From: Dendrolimus kikuchii | Lineage: Eukaryota > Arthropoda > Insecta > Lepidoptera > Lasiocampidae | Assembly: GCA_019925095.2 (NCBI GenBank) | Contig: CM034390.1 | Location: 223,501-287,500 of the forward strand | Reading direction: 5' to 3' | DNA: 64,000 bases | Part shown: positions 31,451-41,936 of the stretch, piece by piece | How positions within the stretch are numbered: the first letter of the stretch is position 1 | Layout: every line of letters begins with the position of its first letter | The notes under the pieces: generated by a model | Database searches by the model: none | What the model was told of the DNA's origin: nothing | What the model saw: the letters and a program-made list of their open reading frames with translations, nothing else | Position numbers and translations under genes: made by a program

Positions 31451-32199
31451 CTAAGGTTAGCTTGTAAGTGCTTATATGTGAGACCTCGGTATAATAGGTT
31501 TAAACCTTACCTAATTACCTTTTAGGACTTTGCGTATGAATATAAATCACGTTTTTCAAAATTTTATATATATTTTTTTTTTTAATTCTCCTCTCTCCGA
31601 GCGAACGAGATTGTTCGGGCTTAAAACTTATTGGGGGTTTTTATATGATTGTATTTTATTTTATTCTAATTTTCTTTATATTCAAATTCTTGATCTTTTG
31701 ATCTGTTCTTTTATAGGTTGTATCTTTTTTTTTAGTGTCTCTTTATTTCCTAATTTCTTCCAAAAATATGTTTTTCAAATTTTTTCTATTACTATTACAT
31801 TATTATAATTATATCTAAATTGGTACAAAATTTTGACAAGATTTAAAAAAATTTTACATTGCTGTTTCTAAACTTTACTTTTATACAGATTTCTTATCTC
31901 TACATTATATATTCTATTTAGGCACCACTTTCTTATTTTTACACTCTACTTCCGCTATCGCAAGCTTCTTATGTCTATTTCGTCTATTGTATATAATTCT
32001 ATTTTATCCTACTGTTATGTTTACATACTATAATCTTAATTTCTATCTGCTTTTTTGTGTTTTCTGCTTTTTTATGTTTAAGACTACATTTTACTTATTT
32101 ACTTGCTATTATTAGTTTGTACATTATAAATATATAACTAAACAAAATTTTATATTAGGCAAAAATGAAAACCTTAACGCGGCGTATACACGCATTTAT
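31451..32199. other. AT-rich stretch, no gene
   Basis: Very T-rich on the plus strand with a 92-codon frame (31530-31808) of Phe/Ile/Leu only, a composition artefact. No repeat partner. Confidence 0.5.
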
Positions 32200-32482
32200 A
32201 TCCGTGCAGGAACAGAGAAAGAATACAATTTCCTGCGGCCGGGCGGCTTGTCGTAAGAGGCGACAAAAGAACCCACAGCCAGGTGGTAGGGTATTTGCCC
32301 GACTGGATGGCTACCACCCCTGGTCTAGACTATGACGCCATAATAGCCTTGAGTTGTGTTCCGGCATTAATGACCAGGTTCCAGTCTCCCTAAAAGAGAG
32401 CAGCAGCGCATTTGTCGATGGTAACCGCTTTCCATTAAGTGGGCCGTCTGCCTGTTTGCTGAACTCCTGCAATAAAAAAAAA
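32200..32482 (+). mobile_element. SINE-B copy
   Basis: Starts atccgtgcaggaacagagaa. The segment tagcacctttggtgttgcaaatgtcc is reduced, joining cgcatttg to tcgatgg. Ends ctgcaataaaaaaaa. Confidence 0.9.
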
Positions 32483-32660
32483 ACACGATGTCGCTATTGC
32501 GTAGATTAAACGACACCGCATTACCACCGCTCTTTACCTGTTAAGTGGGCGTCAGCGCGGTAGCGGCGCGGTCGCGCTGCGTCAGCGGTGTCGTCTACAC
32601 TAGCGTTTGTAAATTTGTCCGCTTACGTAGAGCTATTTATGTCATAAATGACTCGGGTTC
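32483..32660. other. GC-richer patch with inverted words
   Basis: acgacaccgc at ~32510 and gcggtgtcgt at ~32585 form a 10-bp inverted repeat about 65 bp apart. Possibly a decayed TIR element. Confidence 0.35.
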
Positions 32661-32757
32661 ATTATCTATATATTAATACGTGAAGCAAAAAATTTGTGCC
32701 TCATTTTACGGAAATTGCGCGGACGGAGCAGTATGAAATTTCGCACAGATATGTTCT

Positions 32758-32965
32758 TCTAATATATATAAATTACGTGTCACGTTGTTTGTCCGCGATG
32801 GACTCCTAAACTGCTTGACCGATTTTAATCAAATTTGCACACCGTGTGCAGTTTGATCCGACTTGAAAGATAGGATAGCTTACATTTGGACCCGGTAGGT
32901 GGCGCTGCAATCGGGTTCTAAATTTTATTTCTTCAGGGCAGAACAACGTCTGCCGGGACAGCTAG
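32758..32965 (+). mobile_element. Heli-1 nested in Heli-2
   Basis: tctaatatatataaattacg to ggcagaacaacgtctgcc, gggacag, CTAG. Removing it restores the Heli-2 phrase cgcaca(ctt)atagtttatatag seen at ~61081. The exact 5' junction is uncertain by a few bases. Confidence 0.82.
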
Positions 32966-33178
32966 TAGTTTATATAGAGAAGGAGCGACGAATGCTAATA
33001 TTTAAAAAAAATTATGCATAAAAACTAAATTAAATCAATAAAAAAAACATTACACACACTACCGTGTATTTGACACACACACGCATATATACTCTTTTGT
33101 TTATTGTTCAAGTGAAATTAACAGTGTAGCCTTGGCGAAATCTGTGATTATAGAAGTATAGTCTTTGACATTAATTAT

Positions 33179-33536
33179 ACATACATACATAACTTCACGC
33201 CAGTTCCCTTGCGGGGTAGGCACGAACAACAGAGCGCCATTCAGGCTTATTCTTACACACCTCACTTGCTTCTTTGACATTCATAACTCTTGTCATGCAC
33301 GCTCGTCTGTTCTTAAGGCTCTTGACATCAACTTCTGCTAGTACACGATCAATTTGATCGTGGAAGGTGTGTCGTGGCCTTCCACGACTTCTGCATCCAT
33401 CCACTTTTGCATTGTATATCTGTTTAGTCATGCATCCACATGCCCGAACCACCGGAGCATTCCTTTCCTTACCTTCACCCCGACACTCTTTGTCAGATCA
33501 ACTCTCTTATTATCTCTCTCTCTCTTGTCTCAACCA
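33179..33536 (-). mobile_element. RTE-A insertion in Heli-2, 12-bp TSD
   Basis: gacattaattat at 33167-33178 and 33537-33548. Coding end from VGLKE-like to ARELA with the HDERM part deleted. The right edge carries a (TC)n stretch (33506-33527) not found in other copies. Confidence 0.9.
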
Positions 33537-33578
33537 GACATTAATTATTATGGCCGAATTTCGACCACGGGCGATTAC

Positions 33579-34410
33579 TAGTGTAAATAAATATAGTGCG
33601 GGCGCGATGCGATGGCCGGGAGAAGGCAAAGGGACGTGGAGAAAGAAGCAAGGAAGGACTCACCTCGCCACCAGTCCGCCGCCACACTGCACTCGTCCCC
33701 CGGGGGTTCACACCCTCACTAGGATTATGCTTTTCCTAATTAAATGTGGTTATAAACAGTTTATTTCTTTATTTAATGTTCCAACAATCTTTGATACGTA
33801 TTTTTATACGTAGTGCGGTGACAGCAGTGACAATCACTTTTTAATGTCCCGTATTGCGCATTCTTCTTTTAAAAGTTTACTCTTTTCTTGATGGCGAGGA
33901 TGGGGAGGAAGAATTTACAAGGAGGTGTTCCTCGGCGCAACCATATAGCATGTTTCAAAAATAGGCAGTGTTTCGAAAGATTGCATACAAGTACATATCA
34001 TTGCTTGTATAATTATACAGTTAAAGAAATTATAGTTACTTATATTATTTTTACAACGCAATAAACACATGAGGCACAGAGAAAAACTGAGTGAAAGTAG
34101 CAAAGCAAATTTCGTAGCAATTTCCCGAGATATGACTAGAATTGCTTGACGTTACCTTCAGAATTGGCAGATTATGATATCAAGGGTCTGAAATTGCGCT
34201 GAAGCAGCAACTCTGTATGTTTAACAAAGGGTACCTGTGACCACAGTCAAGATAACAACAGTCGACTAAACGTTACACGACTCATTGTTGTACTATCTAT
34301 CTAATAAAGTTGCAATGTTTTACGGCCGCTAGAGGGCAAACATCCTACATAAAAGCTGAAATACGGTGTCATTTATAAAATCCTACATATTATTAAAGTA
34401 ATTTAATATA
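33579..34410. other. No gene recognised
   Basis: 33600-33715 is GC-richer (ccaccagtccgccgccacac). The remainder is AT-rich. No family or convincing frame. Confidence 0.4.
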
Positions 34411-34414
34411 AATT

Positions 34415-35009
34415 TTATCCGTGCAGGAACGGAGAAAGAATACAATTTCCTGCGTTGGGGCGGCCTGTCGTAAGAGGCGACTTAACAACCCACAGCCAGG
34501 TGGTAGGGCATTTGCCCGACTGGATGGCTACCACCCCTGGTCTAAAGTATGTCGCTATAACAACCTCGAGTTGTGTTCCGCGGCATTAGTGACCAGGTTA
34601 TTTGGACTGGGCGTAACTACGTTCTAATTCTCAGCCTTTCCTACATAAAAAGCGCGGGGCACATGGGAGGAGGGTGGTTTTAGTGGGCAGTGGTTGTTGC
34701 CCGTGCAACTTCTCGGAGTCTCCACACAAGCTGGCTTGATTACTGTTCGGATTGCCCCTTATCAAACGGGAAAGCCTTCATGATCAAATATGGTCTAATC
34801 CCTTGCAAAGGACCCAGTATTGTGCGTAAATAGCATTTCCCCCGCCTTAAAAAAAAAATTAGTGACCAGGTTCCAATCCCGCTTAAGAGAGCAGCAGCGC
34901 ATTTGTAGCAGCTTTGGTGTTGCAAATGTCCATAGGCGATGGTAACCGCTTTCCATCAAGTGGGCCGTCTGCCTGTCTGCTGAACTCCCGCAATAAAAAT
35001 AAAAAAAAA
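34415..35009 (+). mobile_element. SINE-B split by R1-M
   Basis: 34415-34599 and 34873-35009 join as one SINE-B after removing 34600-34857 and one TSD copy. Conserved start ttatccgtgcagg. A-rich end. Confidence 0.92.
34600..34857 (+). mobile_element. R1-M LINE 3' UTR, 15-bp TSD
   Basis: attagtgaccaggtt at 34585-34599 and 34858-34872. It contains only the 3' UTR (ggcgtaactacgttcta, gtctaatcccttgcaaagga) and the poly(A) after ccccgcctt. A 258-bp 5'-truncated insertion, younger than the SINE. Confidence 0.93.
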
Positions 35010-35229
35010 GGATATTAGGTAAATATTTTATGCGAGTACGTAAAATAATGAAACTTATGTTAATTTTAATGAGTGGAGGTCAAATTTAATTTACAAATGG
35101 ATGAGGATCGGTTAATCGGGAAATGCGCCTGTTGTGTTCTGACTGCGAACGAGGCGTTACCTAATGCACCTTCGGAGCGAGTATCTTGTAACCACGAACT
35201 TTGCGCGATTTATGTGGTAACGACTTTCT

Positions 35230-35358
35230 GCCCTATGGTTTAGTTTTGTTGTATCCGGCTATACTTGTAAGAACTGTGAATTACGTGTGTGTATTTGTTA
35301 TAAACTTCATGATAATTCCAACGGCATTCTCGAATTTACGTCCCACAAATTCGTAACA
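35230..35358 (+). mobile_element. LTR-G 3' part
   Basis: ccggctatacttgtaagaac... attccaacggcattctcgaa...attcgtaaca, followed by ATAT (35359-35362). The 5' part is not recognisable. Confidence 0.65.
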
Positions 35359-35785
35359 ATATGTATAACTGTTCTCCCCGCACTGTGTGACCTGTCCAGA
35401 GGACTGTCTCTGTATAAGCATATAAATTAAACAGGATGTCAACCCCCGCACCAATCGCGGCGAGCACTCGTCCTACGTATGTGGGTGGGGTGGATCAACC
35501 CTTAACTTTTCCAAGTTCGTCTACTATTTAAAGGCGTTGGACGTTTTCAAAGTTCTTGTTTGGAGCTCCTTTCAATAATTTCCAGAGATATAAATACGAA
35601 TAACTCTCTTTGATTCCAATGTTTATTAATCTAACTATGATATGCCCGCGATTTCGTCCACGTTTGACTAGAAATTCCCACGAGACTCCCGAGGTAAAAC
35701 ATATCACAAATTTTATCAGTAATTTTTTTTATCACATTGGAATTAGATTTTTATTAATTTGGCCATTTTAAATCATTCTCTACTA
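35359..35785. other. Mostly unclassified; Helitron-like trace at 35640-35785
   Basis: atgcccgcgatttcgtccacg and gaaattcccacgagactccc at 35641-35690 resemble the reverse of the 55190-55260 repeat end (gacgaagtcacgggcat). Confidence 0.4.
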
Positions 35786-35789
35786 GAAA

Positions 35790-35985
35790 AAAGTAGACGT
35801 TGTCCTGCTTTGAAAAAAATAAAATCTAGGACCCGATCCCAGCGCCCCCTACCGTTTCCAATTGTGGATTTAAACCATCCGGGGACCCACTCAAACACAC
35901 AAAAACAAAATCACCAAAATCGCTCCAGGTGATTAGGAGGATTCTAGAACCCGATCTCAGCGCCACCTACCGGTTCCAACGTGAT
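35790..35985 (-). mobile_element. Heli-1, degraded
   Basis: gtagacgttgtcctgctttg at left is the eroded hairpin. Contains the duplicated (c)agcgcc(a/c)cctaccg segment, as in the long form. 5' end lost. Confidence 0.7.
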
Positions 35986-36186
35986 AAAAAGTCTTACTTA
36001 CCGGGCACGGTTGCTTCGGTAAGTATCTGCATCAGATTGCGGACTGTCTGCCTTCACCTTGACACGGCGTTTCATACGCTAGTCGAGTGCGCAGCATGGA
36101 CGCCGCAGAGGTTTGAACTCGAGACGTTAGTAGGACCGATCGATTCACTCCACGGCTTGGTGAAAGCCATGCTGCACAGCGACGAT

Positions 36187-36498
36187 TTTTTTATTGCAGG
36201 AGTTCAGCAGACAGGCAGACGGCCCACTTGATGGAAAGCGGTTACCATCGCCTATGGACATTTGCAACACCAAAAGTGCTACAAATGCGCTGCTGCTCTC
36301 TTAAGGGAGACTGGAACCTGGTCACTAATGCCGGAACACAACTCAATGTTGTTATGGCGACATACTCTAGACCAGGGGTGGTAGCCATCCAGTCGGGCAA
36401 ATGCCCTACCACCTGGCTGTGGGTTGTTAAGTCGCTTCTTACGACAGGCCGCCTGGCCGCAGGAAATTGTATTCTTTCTCGGTTCCTGCACGGATAAA
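36187..36498 (-). mobile_element. SINE-B nested in R1-M
   Basis: Full-length: ttttttattgcaggagttca to ctgcacggataaa. It interrupts the codons after MLHSDD. Confidence 0.92.
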
Positions 36499-36503
36499 CG
36501 CAA

Positions 36504-36547
36504 AAATTGACCCCCCCCCCACGAATTGGTGGGGGGGGGGTCAATTT
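36504..36547. repeat. Perfect 18-bp inverted repeat with C10/G10 arms
   Basis: aaattgacccccccccca (36504-36521) and its exact complement tggggggggggtcaattt (36530-36547) around cgaattgg. It could fold as a hairpin, and its G10 tract could join a quadruplex. It lies at the SINE/LINE junction. Confidence 0.9.
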
Positions 36548-37035
36548 CTGTGGGACGGTAATGTCTCAAAAGGAAACCGCAGATCGAGAAAGGGAGAGAA
36601 GGGTAAGTGCGCGTATTGACGCGCCTCGATATGGGCGCCGACGTCAGCCGGGAGCTCGGAGGCGCAGAGGATAATACCGCTTCAGGGGCCCTCATGCATC
36701 AAGGGAGCAGAGGAGTCTTCACCCCTATCGTCGAAGTGAATTAGCTCTTCCAGGGGCTTTCTCAGGCACTTATTGCGCTAGGATCGGCGTGGGCGTAACT
36801 ACGTTCTAAGTCTCATGCCTTTCCTGCCATAAGCGCGGAGCATCGGAGGAGGGCGGTTTTAGTGGGTATTAGCCATTTGGGCTCGAGTCCCCACACAAGC
36901 CGGTCGATTACTGTTTGGATTGCCCCCTCTGGGAATGCCTCCATGATCGACTATGGTCTAATCCCTTGCAAAGGACCCGGTATTGTGCGTAAATAGAATT
37001 TCCCCCGCCTAAAAAAAAAGGTGATTGTGACGGTA

Positions 37036-37303
37036 TACTTTAGAGTAGACCAAATAAATAAATAAATAAATAATCGACAGACAAACACACATATTGTACA
37101 TCCCCAAATTAAGCAAGTTACGCTTGTGTTATGGGTAATATACAACGTAATACTCTGGGGCCGATCCCAGACACCCAGACCATAGTAAATAACGGAGAAA
37201 ATACGTTTCCGAAATTTACTATACCAGGAATCGAACCCGGAGCCTCTGCGCTGCAGTCAGGTAGGCCGGCAAAGGCTTAGCCCGCTCAACCACAGAGGCC
37301 GTC
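37036..37303 (-). mobile_element. tSINE-1 (Metulj-like), full copy
   Basis: In reverse: gacggcctctgtggttgagcg (A-box region), gggttcgattcctggtatag (B box), body gtctgggatcggccc, and a (AAATA/TTATT)n tail at 37050-37070. It is tRNA-derived at its head. Confidence 0.82.
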
Positions 37304-37434
37304 AACCAGGGGCGATGACCATCGAAACCGGCAAATTATCTAGCACTTGGCTATTGGTTATTTCGTTGACTTTTAAGACAGACTGCGTGGCCGCAGAACT
37401 TAGTCTTTCTTCCCCGTTCTTGCACAGATCTTGT
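37304..37434 (-). mobile_element. Diverged SINE-B fragment
   Basis: ccaggggcgatgaccatcga...agcacttggctattggttat...ttcttgcacagatct, an old copy directly beside tSINE-1. Confidence 0.65.
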
Positions 37435-37494
37435 ATTCTGCGTAAGCAACGAAGATAAATTATTTTCAAAATCTGCAACTAATATTAGAAGAAT

Positions 37495-37808
37495 ATCCGT
37501 GCAGGAACGGAGAAAGAATACAATTTCCTGTGGCCGGGCGGCCTGTCGTAAGAGGCGACTTAACAACCCACAGCCAGGTGGTAGGGCATTTGCCCGACTG
37601 GATGGCTACCACCCCTAGTCTAAAGTATGTCGCCATAACAACCTTGAGTTGTGTTCCGGCATTAGTGACCAGGTTCCAGTTTCCCTTAAGAGAGCAGCAG
37701 CGCATTTGTAGCAACTTTGGTGTTGCAAATGTCCATAGGCGATGGTAACCGCTTTCCATCAAGTGGGCCGTCTGTCTGTCTGCTGATCTCCTGCAATAAA
37801 AAAAAAAT
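37495..37808 (+). mobile_element. SINE-B, full length
   Basis: tatccgtgcaggaacggaga to ctgcaataaaaaaaaa with no sizeable deletion. A good reference copy. Confidence 0.93.
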
Positions 37809-38074
37809 CGATACTTAAAGGACACTAAATAGGATAAAGTATCCTAAATTTTCCGGGTGCGGCCAAAATGGAAATCGAAATTACATCGGCATCTATCTGA
37901 AAACGTGATAAGAAAAGGTCGCGAAAATCCCGTTACAACAGCCAAAAATAACAAATTCAGGCCGATAGTACATTTTTCTATGTAGCTAAGGAGCGAAAGG
38001 TATCTTATGTAAACGGAATCCAGAATAGAACGGGGTGAACAACGTGAACGAGTTGTTATGACCATTTCCATTTG

Positions 38075-38340
38075 ACGGCCTCTGTGGTTGAGCGGGCTAA
38101 GCCTTTGCCGGCGTACCTCACTGCAACGCAGAGGTCCCGGGTTCGATTCCTGGTATAGTAAATTTCGGAAACGTATTTTCTACGTTATTTACTATGGTCT
38201 GGGTGTCTGGGATCGGCCCCAGAGTAGTCCGTTGTATATTACCCATAACACAAGCGTAACTTGCTTAATTTGAGGATATACAATATGTGTGTTTGTCTGC
38301 CGATTATTATATATTATTATTATTATTATTTCCAAATAGC
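38075..38340 (+). mobile_element. tSINE-1 (Metulj-like), full copy
   Basis: gacggcctctgtggttgagc, A-box gtggttgagcgg, B-box gggttcgattcctgg, body ending tgtttgtctgccgattatta and a (TTA)n tail. RNA polymerase III promoter boxes are recognisable by eye. Opposite strand to 37036-37303, ~770 bp away. Confidence 0.88.
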
Positions 38341-38640
38341 ACTGAAGCACTGAAGCACTTCGTTGAGCTATATGAGCTATTTTTTTTTAAATCTCGCCAT
38401 GCTTGTAAGGAATCTGTGGAGACATATTGCAGCATAACATTTTAGCACGTCATGTCATTATTATAACTATAATATTATTTTTCTTTCCTTTTATTGTCTT
38501 GCTCTTATTGAGTATGCATTGTTTGCTACAACTCCATTAATTCTTCAAAAAGTGATTCTGTAACATACTTCTGTACAAAACTTATTAAAAAAAAAGAATT
38601 TGAGATATAAATAGAATATGAAATATAAAGAAAAACAATA
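38341..38640. other. No recognised feature
   Basis: AT-rich. cactgaagcactgaagcact is a short direct repeat at 38339-38360. Confidence 0.45.
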
Positions 38641-38795
38641 TTTAGCTAGACGTGTTGCTGGGCAGTTTCTTGCCGCTTCTTCTCCTTCACAGCATCAACA
38701 CGTAGCGAAGCGGTGTACATAGAATAGGAAGTTAACTTACATGTATGACCTTCAAAAAGTGTTCTCCAGTGGAACTTATTTTGAATAAAACTTTT
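38641..38795 (+). repeat. Diverged PLE/LINE 3' UTR-like fragment
   Basis: cagtttcttgccgcttcttctc and gtagcgaagcggtgtaca parallel the PLE 3' UTR phrase ttcttgcgccgcttcttctc...gcgaagcggtagta. The rest differs. Confidence 0.45.
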
Positions 38796-38927
38796 GAATT
38801 TGAATATACTTATGGATATTCTTGCAATCCACAAATGATACCTCGGTAAACTACTGGAACGATTTGCCTAAAAATATATATTAATTATCTATTTAAATAT
38901 GTTTAAAAAAATACATCTCCTTGATAT

Positions 38928-39354
38928 TGTTACGAGTTGCAGGACTCGAATTATAATGCCGTTGGAATTATTATAGAGTTTATTAGAACTATACAAACAC
39001 GTATAACACAGGTAGAAATATAACCGAACGCAACAAGTCCAAACGTAATGCAGAAGGTCGTAATTCAACAACACGCGCAAAGTCCGTCACTAAGTAGATT
39101 ATCGAATGTACACAAATCTCATTGTTGGCCATTGCTTTATACTGCACAGATGCAGTATGTCCGCCCGGCCGCGCGGAACGAATTTCCTAGAATCAGTTTG
39201 TATTTCAAATCCGTAACACCTGGCTAATGATCACAAAAGAAGACGGCCATAAAAGAATTCCAATGTTATTAGTACAAATACCGGCGGGTAATAAATGTGC
39301 TTTGTTTCAGATATGTAGGTGGATTTTGAGTTTGTCGGGATCTGAGTCGTAACA
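38928..39354 (-). mobile_element. LTR-G solo LTR, 427 bp, TSD ATAT
   Basis: On the minus strand: TGTTACGACTCAGATCCCGA to ATTCGAGTCCTGCAACTCGTAACA-type end, with ATAT at 38924-38927 and 39355-39358. The flanking ttgatat|atatataaaattctcg suggests it landed in the first bases of the Heli-1 copy that follows. Confidence 0.9.
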
Positions 39355-39615
39355 ATATATATAAAATTCTCGTGTCACAGTGTTTGTAAACAAACTCCTC
39401 CGAAACGGCTTGACCGATTCTTATGAAATTTTGTGTGTATATTTTGTAGGTCTAGGAATAGGTTGTAAACTATTTTTCATACCCCTAAGTGATAAGGGTG
39501 GTTCATTTTTTTATGATTTAAATTTTCACTCTTCTAGCAACCCCTATTTTTTAATAGCGATATTAGTACTGTAATAATCTTCGACTCTCAGTGGTCGATA
39601 ACTGATCAATTATCA
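39355..39615 (+). mobile_element. Heli-1 long form, 3' truncated
   Basis: atataaaattctcgtgtcac, ctccgaaacggcttgaccg and taagggtggttcattt match 17705-17900. The hairpin end is missing. Its 5' tip is separated by the solo LTR. Confidence 0.72.
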
Positions 39616-39629
39616 ATCGACCTTACTTA

Positions 39630-39998
39630 CGGGAACAAAAAAATGATCGTAAAATGAAAACTACTGGGCCAAACTATATGAAATTTTTAGGAGAGCAAAT
39701 GGCAACTATTCCGCGTCAAACTAAACAAGAATCACGTAAATCGGATCATAAATCTCAGCGTAATCGGAGTACATATGAAACGGAATGGAAATTTTTTTCA
39801 TAAAAAATGTTCATAAAATGAAAGCTACTGAGCCAAACTATGTCAAATTTTTAGGGGACCAAATGGCAGCTATTCCGCGTCGAACAAAAAAAGAACCACG
39901 TAAATCGGACCATAAATCTCGGAGTAATCGGTGAGCATACATAAAAAAAAAGATTTCGACGAATTGAGAGCGTTCTCCTTTTTTTGAAGTCGGTTAAA
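39630..39998 (+). repeat. Fold-Q, 5'-truncated, two body units
   Basis: Starts within acgggaacaaaaaaatg. Two ~135-bp units, then the terminal ctccttttttttgaagtcgg. Arms missing. Confidence 0.75.
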
Positions 39999-40000
39999 AA

Positions 40001-40283
40001 ATGTCATTTTTAAATTGTTTGAAACTAATAACAAGTAGACAATGAAAGGGGGTTATTAATATTAAGTGATCTATCAGAAGTCTTACTTAGTTCCAACTCA
40101 CATGCATTATTAGGAACGCAGAGAACTCGTCAAGGGGCCAAGTTGGTCGCGGCGCGTGGCCTGCGGCCTGCTGCGGCCCACCGCGCTGTTCTTTCATAAT
40201 TTAGTGCTGTCCTAATAATTTGGCCACCACTTTGCTCGCAATCTACAGCGCCGTACCCACAATGGACGTATCTTATATACTAA
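40001..40283. other. No recognised feature
   Basis: A GC-rich patch at 40148-40190 (gcggcgcgtggcctgcggcc) stands out. No family. Confidence 0.4.
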
Positions 40284-40487
40284 CTAGCTGTCCCGGCAGA
40301 CGTTGTTCTGCCCTGAAGAAATAAAATTTAGAACCCGATTCCAGCGACACCTACCGGGTCCAAATGTAAGCTATCTTTTAAGTCGGATCATACTGCACAC
40401 GGTATACAAATTTGATTAAAATCGGTCAAGTAGTTTAGGAGTACATCGCGGACAAACGACGTGCCACGTAATTTATATATATTAAGA
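40284..40487 (-). mobile_element. Heli-1, complete short form (204 bp)
   Basis: ctagctgtcccggcagacgt at left and tatatattaaga at right (reverse TCTTAATATA), flanked by A and T. Almost the same as 1370-1578. Confidence 0.87.
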
Positions 40488-40700
40488 TATATAAAGCCGA
40501 AGAGTTTGTTTGTTTGAACGCGCTAATCTCAGAAACTACTGGTCTGATTTGAAAAATTCTTTCAGTGCTGGATAGCCCATTTATTGAGGAAGGCTATAGG
40601 CTATATATCATCACGCTAAGACTAATAGAAACGGAGCACCAATGTTTCAAAATCGGGGGGTTTTAGTAAATAATAAAGTGCACGAAGTCGAACTTGGAAG
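40488..40700 (+). mobile_element. Heli-3 copy abutting Heli-1
   Basis: tataaagccgaagagtttgt, aacgcgctaatctcagaaac and aggctataggctatatatca match 58252-58484. The 3' end decays around gcacgaagtcg. Confidence 0.6.
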
Positions 40701-41078
40701 GAGCTAAGGAGTCATACATAATTTCGCGTCATCAAACAGATACGTGCATGCTCTTTCCCCTATAATGTCCCCTGTCCAAATGATCCCACACAGATTTTTG
40801 ATACAGTCCATAATTTTGTTCAGAAAATACAACTCCGCTGAGCTTTACAGTTTAACTATATCATCGATTCCTTGAAACCATTTAAATGTTTGCGATAAGA
40901 GTCAAGGCTGCGCCCTATTTACTTTGCTTATTTCTAGCGATGCGTGCTTACGATTATTAAGAAAGCTCAAGCAGCTGTGTTTTATAGCACGGCTCATTAA
41001 CAGTAATATAGTAATGTATGTAAAGTAGGTCATGCCTGTAATTTGGTTTTGAAAAAGTCTTAAAGGACAAGTTAATTT
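40701..41078. other. No recognised feature
   Basis: AT-rich with no long frame outside the adjacent SINE-B. Confidence 0.45.
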
Positions 41079-41333
41079 TATCCGTGCAGGAACGGAGAAA
41101 GAATACAATTTCCTGCGACCGGGCGGCCTGTCGTAAGAGGCGACAAAACAACCCACAGCCAGGTGGTAGGTCTAAAGTATGTCGCCATAACAACCTTGAG
41201 TTGTGTTCCGGCATTAGTGTCCAGGTTCCAGTCTGCCTTAAGAGAGCAGCAGCGCATTTGTAGCACCTAGTAACCGCTTTCCATCAAATGGACCGTCTGC
41301 CTGTATGCTGCTGAACTCGTGCAATAAAAAAAA
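41079..41333 (+). mobile_element. SINE-B with three deletions
   Basis: Lacks gcatttgcccgactggatggctaccacccctgg, most of the tttggtgttgcaaatg segment, and has ctgctgctgaact expanded. Ends gcaataaaaaaaa. Confidence 0.88.
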
Positions 41334-41379
41334 ATAGTATTATTATATTAGGGTCATTTTCAATTATTATTAATATTGT

Positions 41380-41759
41380 ATGTCTTTAAAGACCACGGGC
41401 CATAAAAATGGCCCGGACATTTGGAGGGCTTGCGTGGGGCCATGGGAAGGCCAACACGTAAAGGCCCCTTGACAAATTTAATCTAAATGTGGCGTGACAT
41501 TGACCGGCGATCATCTCTGTCTACTGTTGTAGGAAATGAGAACAAAAAGTACCGGGCTATTGGGGTGAACTGCTAGTGGTACTAAGGGTCTGGGAATATG
41601 GGGACTATGGCGTCTGCCCGTCGCGATGTTCGGAGAACATGGAAAATGGGCAGACGGTGACCCGCCACTCCCTGCATGGGCCCCTAAAAATGCCATAGAA
41701 GGCAGGGGCAACATGGGTGTGAGTGGCTAAGGGGTGTAGAGAGGTGGGCTGCAGGTTCA
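41380..41759 (-). repeat. Unclassified repeat region joined to H
   Basis: Contains the perfect hairpin cgggccataaaaatggcccg (41397-41416) and, in reverse, a C-rich run of short words (ccccatattcccagaccc). Probably the 5' untranslated part of a retroelement continuing into H, by inference only. Confidence 0.4.
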
Positions 41760-41925
41760 CCGAAGCTACTTCTGACGTTATACCATTTATCACTTCCACC
41801 CCTGGATCTTGAGTCGTAGTTCTAGCGATCTTCACTCCGTGCCGGCTGGTTAAGGCAAGCACGGAGTCAGGTACGAGGTGTCGCTACTCACCTAAGGCTT
41901 CGCCACAAAGCCCTCCTGCGGGTAT
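41760..41925 (-). repeat. Repeat H, copy 2
   Basis: Matches 15932-16088 throughout, including actccgtgc...gcacggagt and cacctaaggcttcgccac. Ends in a TA run that leads into tSINE-2. Confidence 0.65.
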
Positions 41926-41936
41926 ATATATATATA

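Larger units (their letters stand above)
32666..33575 (+). mobile_element. Heli-2 copy carrying Heli-1 and RTE-A insertions
   Basis: Outer pieces 32666-32757, 32966-33178 and 33537-33575 join into one Heli-2 unit when the two insertions are removed. The start tctatatattaatacgtgaag and the end gccgaatttcgaccacgggc followed by attaCTAG give the TC...hairpin...CTAG layout. Confidence 0.72.
35998..36676 (+). pseudogene. R1-type LINE ORF2 C-terminus, interrupted
   Basis: Reads TGHGCFGKYLHQIADCLPSP, then a frameshift to LDTAFHTLVECAAWTPQRFE and HGLVKAMLHSDD, a 312-bp SINE, then FCGTVMSQKETADRERERR and a stop. GHGCFG.YL, DTA.HTL..C..W and the FC..VMS.KE..ER terminus are the usual order downstream of the RT in R1-type LINEs. 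The first Cys pair of the CCHC knuckle is lost with the frameshift. Not functional. Confidence 0.75.
35990..37017 (+). mobile_element. R1-M LINE 3' region split by SINE-B
   Basis: Coding pieces at 35995-36184 and 36548-36676 plus the 3' UTR and poly(A) (to 37017) form one 5'-truncated LINE after removal of the SINE-B at 36187-36498. The adjoining C/G hairpin at 36504-36547 lies right of the SINE. Confidence 0.78.

Noticed and set aside
31530..31808. 92-codon frame rich in Phe, Ile and Leu, possible membrane protein
   Set aside because: It is the translation of a T-rich stretch with no motif or homologue. Hydrophobicity is expected from composition.
36228..36497. Repeated ~85-codon reading frame (HRLWTFATPKVLQMRCCSLK...) found in many places
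   Set aside because: It is the antisense of SINE-B. Opposite-strand frames are equally open, copies carry deletions, and conservation follows the DNA unit.
38075..38160. tRNA-like A and B boxes, possible tRNA gene
   Set aside because: They head full SINE units with bodies and tails. The same sequence recurs at 37036-37303 and 52676-53138, and no cloverleaf acceptor stem closes.
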